Source of the DNA: JAUVKT01 sp036350795
GTDB taxonomy: Bacteria; Bacteroidota; Bacteroidia; Bacteroidales; VadinHA17
Length of the DNA stretch: 6,399 bases
Direction of reading: 5' to 3'
Assembly: GCA_036350795.1 (NCBI GenBank)
Contig: JAZBNV010000070.1
Coordinates: forward strand, 1-6,399
Shown: piece by piece, positions 5,809 to 6,399 of the stretch
Layout: each line of letters starts with the position of its first letter
Numbering within the stretch: the stretch's first letter is position 1
Program-made: the position numbers and the translations under genes
The notes under the pieces: model-generated
Seen by the model: only the letters and a program-made list of their open reading frames with translations
Databases searched by the model: none
Told to the model about the DNA's origin: nothing

Positions 5809-6399
5809 ATGAAGAGACGCAATTTTCTTTCTACCCTTATTTCGGCTAACCTGGGAATATTTGTAAGTGGAAAACCCTCAGGCGGGTTTCTCAAAAAGTC
5901 ACAGAAGGATGTATTTAAGAACGGCACCGTTTCGGTTGATGATAATATTATTTCCTTTTACCTGGAAGATTTAGACGAGCCTTTAAAAATTATCCAGGTA
6001 AGTGATACCCACCTGTGGATGGACGACATGAGGGGAAAAGCATTTTCGGAGTACAGTCAGAGAATGGCAGGTGCATATAACAGCGTGAAGCATTTCAGGA
6101 CCGGGGAGGACACTGATCCTCAGAAATCGTTCGGGGAAGTACTGGAAATTGCTGTTAAAAAGAATGCCGACCTGCTTGCTATGACAGGCGACATATTCAG
6201 CTTTCCTTCAGAGGCTGCAATTGAATGGCTTTATAATAAGGTAAATAGCGCCGGTATACCCTACCTTTATACAGCAGGCAACCACGACTGGCATTATGAA
6301 GGCATGGAAGGGAGCAGGCAGGAGCTTCGTAAAGTATGGACAGAAAAACGTTTAAAGCCTCTTTACCAGGGCAATAATCCACTGATGGCCTCTTATATA
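5809..6399 (+). CDS. Exported calcineurin-like metallophosphoesterase, cut by the right edge
   Basis: A frame from ATG 5809 stays open for 197 codons to the edge, so the C-terminus is missing. The N-terminus, MKRRNFLSTLISANLGIFVS, has twin arginines followed by N-F-L, fitting a Tat-type signal (RRxFL) with a rather short, weak hydrophobic stretch; export is likely and the route less certain. The calcineurin-type phosphoesterase (PF00149) motifs appear in order: D66-T-H68 in VSDTHLW, G127-D128 in LAMTGDIF, and G157-N158-H159-D160 in YTAGNHDW. These are three of the five metal-site blocks; the two remaining His motifs would lie beyond the edge. The family hydrolyses phosphomonoesters or phosphodiesters with two metal ions; the substrate is unknown. 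No Shine-Dalgarno sequence precedes the ATG. The gene is divergent from the Ntn hydrolase and need not be functionally tied to it. Confidence 0.9.
   Translation, partial: MKRRNFLSTLISANLGIFVSGKPSGGFLKKSQKDVFKNGTVSVDDNIISFYLEDLDEPLKIIQVSDTHLWMDDMRGKAFSEYSQRMAGAYNSVKHFRTGEDTDPQKSFGEVLEIAVKKNADLLAMTGDIFSFPSEAAIEWLYNKVNSAGIPYLYTAGNHDWHYEGMEGSRQELRKVWTEKRLKPLYQGNNPLMASYI

Noticed and set aside
6197..6382. Leftward 61-codon frame
   Set aside because: It lies entirely opposite the phosphoesterase coding sequence, which has clear metal-binding motifs.

Overview
The window looks like a chromosomal segment of a Bacteroidota (probably Bacteroidales/Marinilabiliales-type) bacterium. This rests on inference: moderately AT-rich intergenic DNA, AT-rich leaders with mostly no Shine-Dalgarno sequence before the ATGs, and protein families typical of that phylum (an exported amidohydrolase, an exported Ntn-type hydrolase with a TPR tail, a Tat-like calcineurin phosphoesterase). 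No rRNA, tRNA, CRISPR array, IS element or phage gene was seen.

Layout from left to right. Positions 1-105 may hold the first 31 codons of a gene running leftward out of the window. A leftward gene (106-963) encodes a pterin-binding TIM-barrel methyltransferase of the methyltetrahydrofolate:corrinoid type. A 421-bp stretch without a convincing gene follows; it has patches that look like decayed coding sequence. A rightward CYTH/TTM phosphohydrolase (1385-1852) then converges on a leftward zinc-free MDR oxidoreductase (1867-2820), with only 14 bp and a hairpin between them. The next gap (2821-3042) holds a striking repeat locus: a GC-rich double palindrome next to a 9-bp tandem array. Two leftward genes for exported proteins come next: an amidohydrolase (3043-4278) and, 77 bp upstream of it, an Ntn/choloylglycine-hydrolase-like protein with a C-terminal TPR (4356-5546). 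A 262-bp divergent intergenic region separates these from a rightward metallophosphoesterase with an RR signal peptide (5809 onward), which is cut by the right edge.

How the genes work together: the two exported hydrolases share strand and proximity and could form one transcription unit acting on amide or peptide-like compounds in the periplasm; this is inference. The methyltransferase, the CYTH enzyme and the oxidoreductase show no obvious shared pathway. I did not find a clear, previously undescribed system. The most unusual points are the repeat locus at 2848-2989, the predicted signal-peptide-activated Ntn hydrolase with a TPR tail, and the pterin methyltransferase without a corrinoid partner in view.
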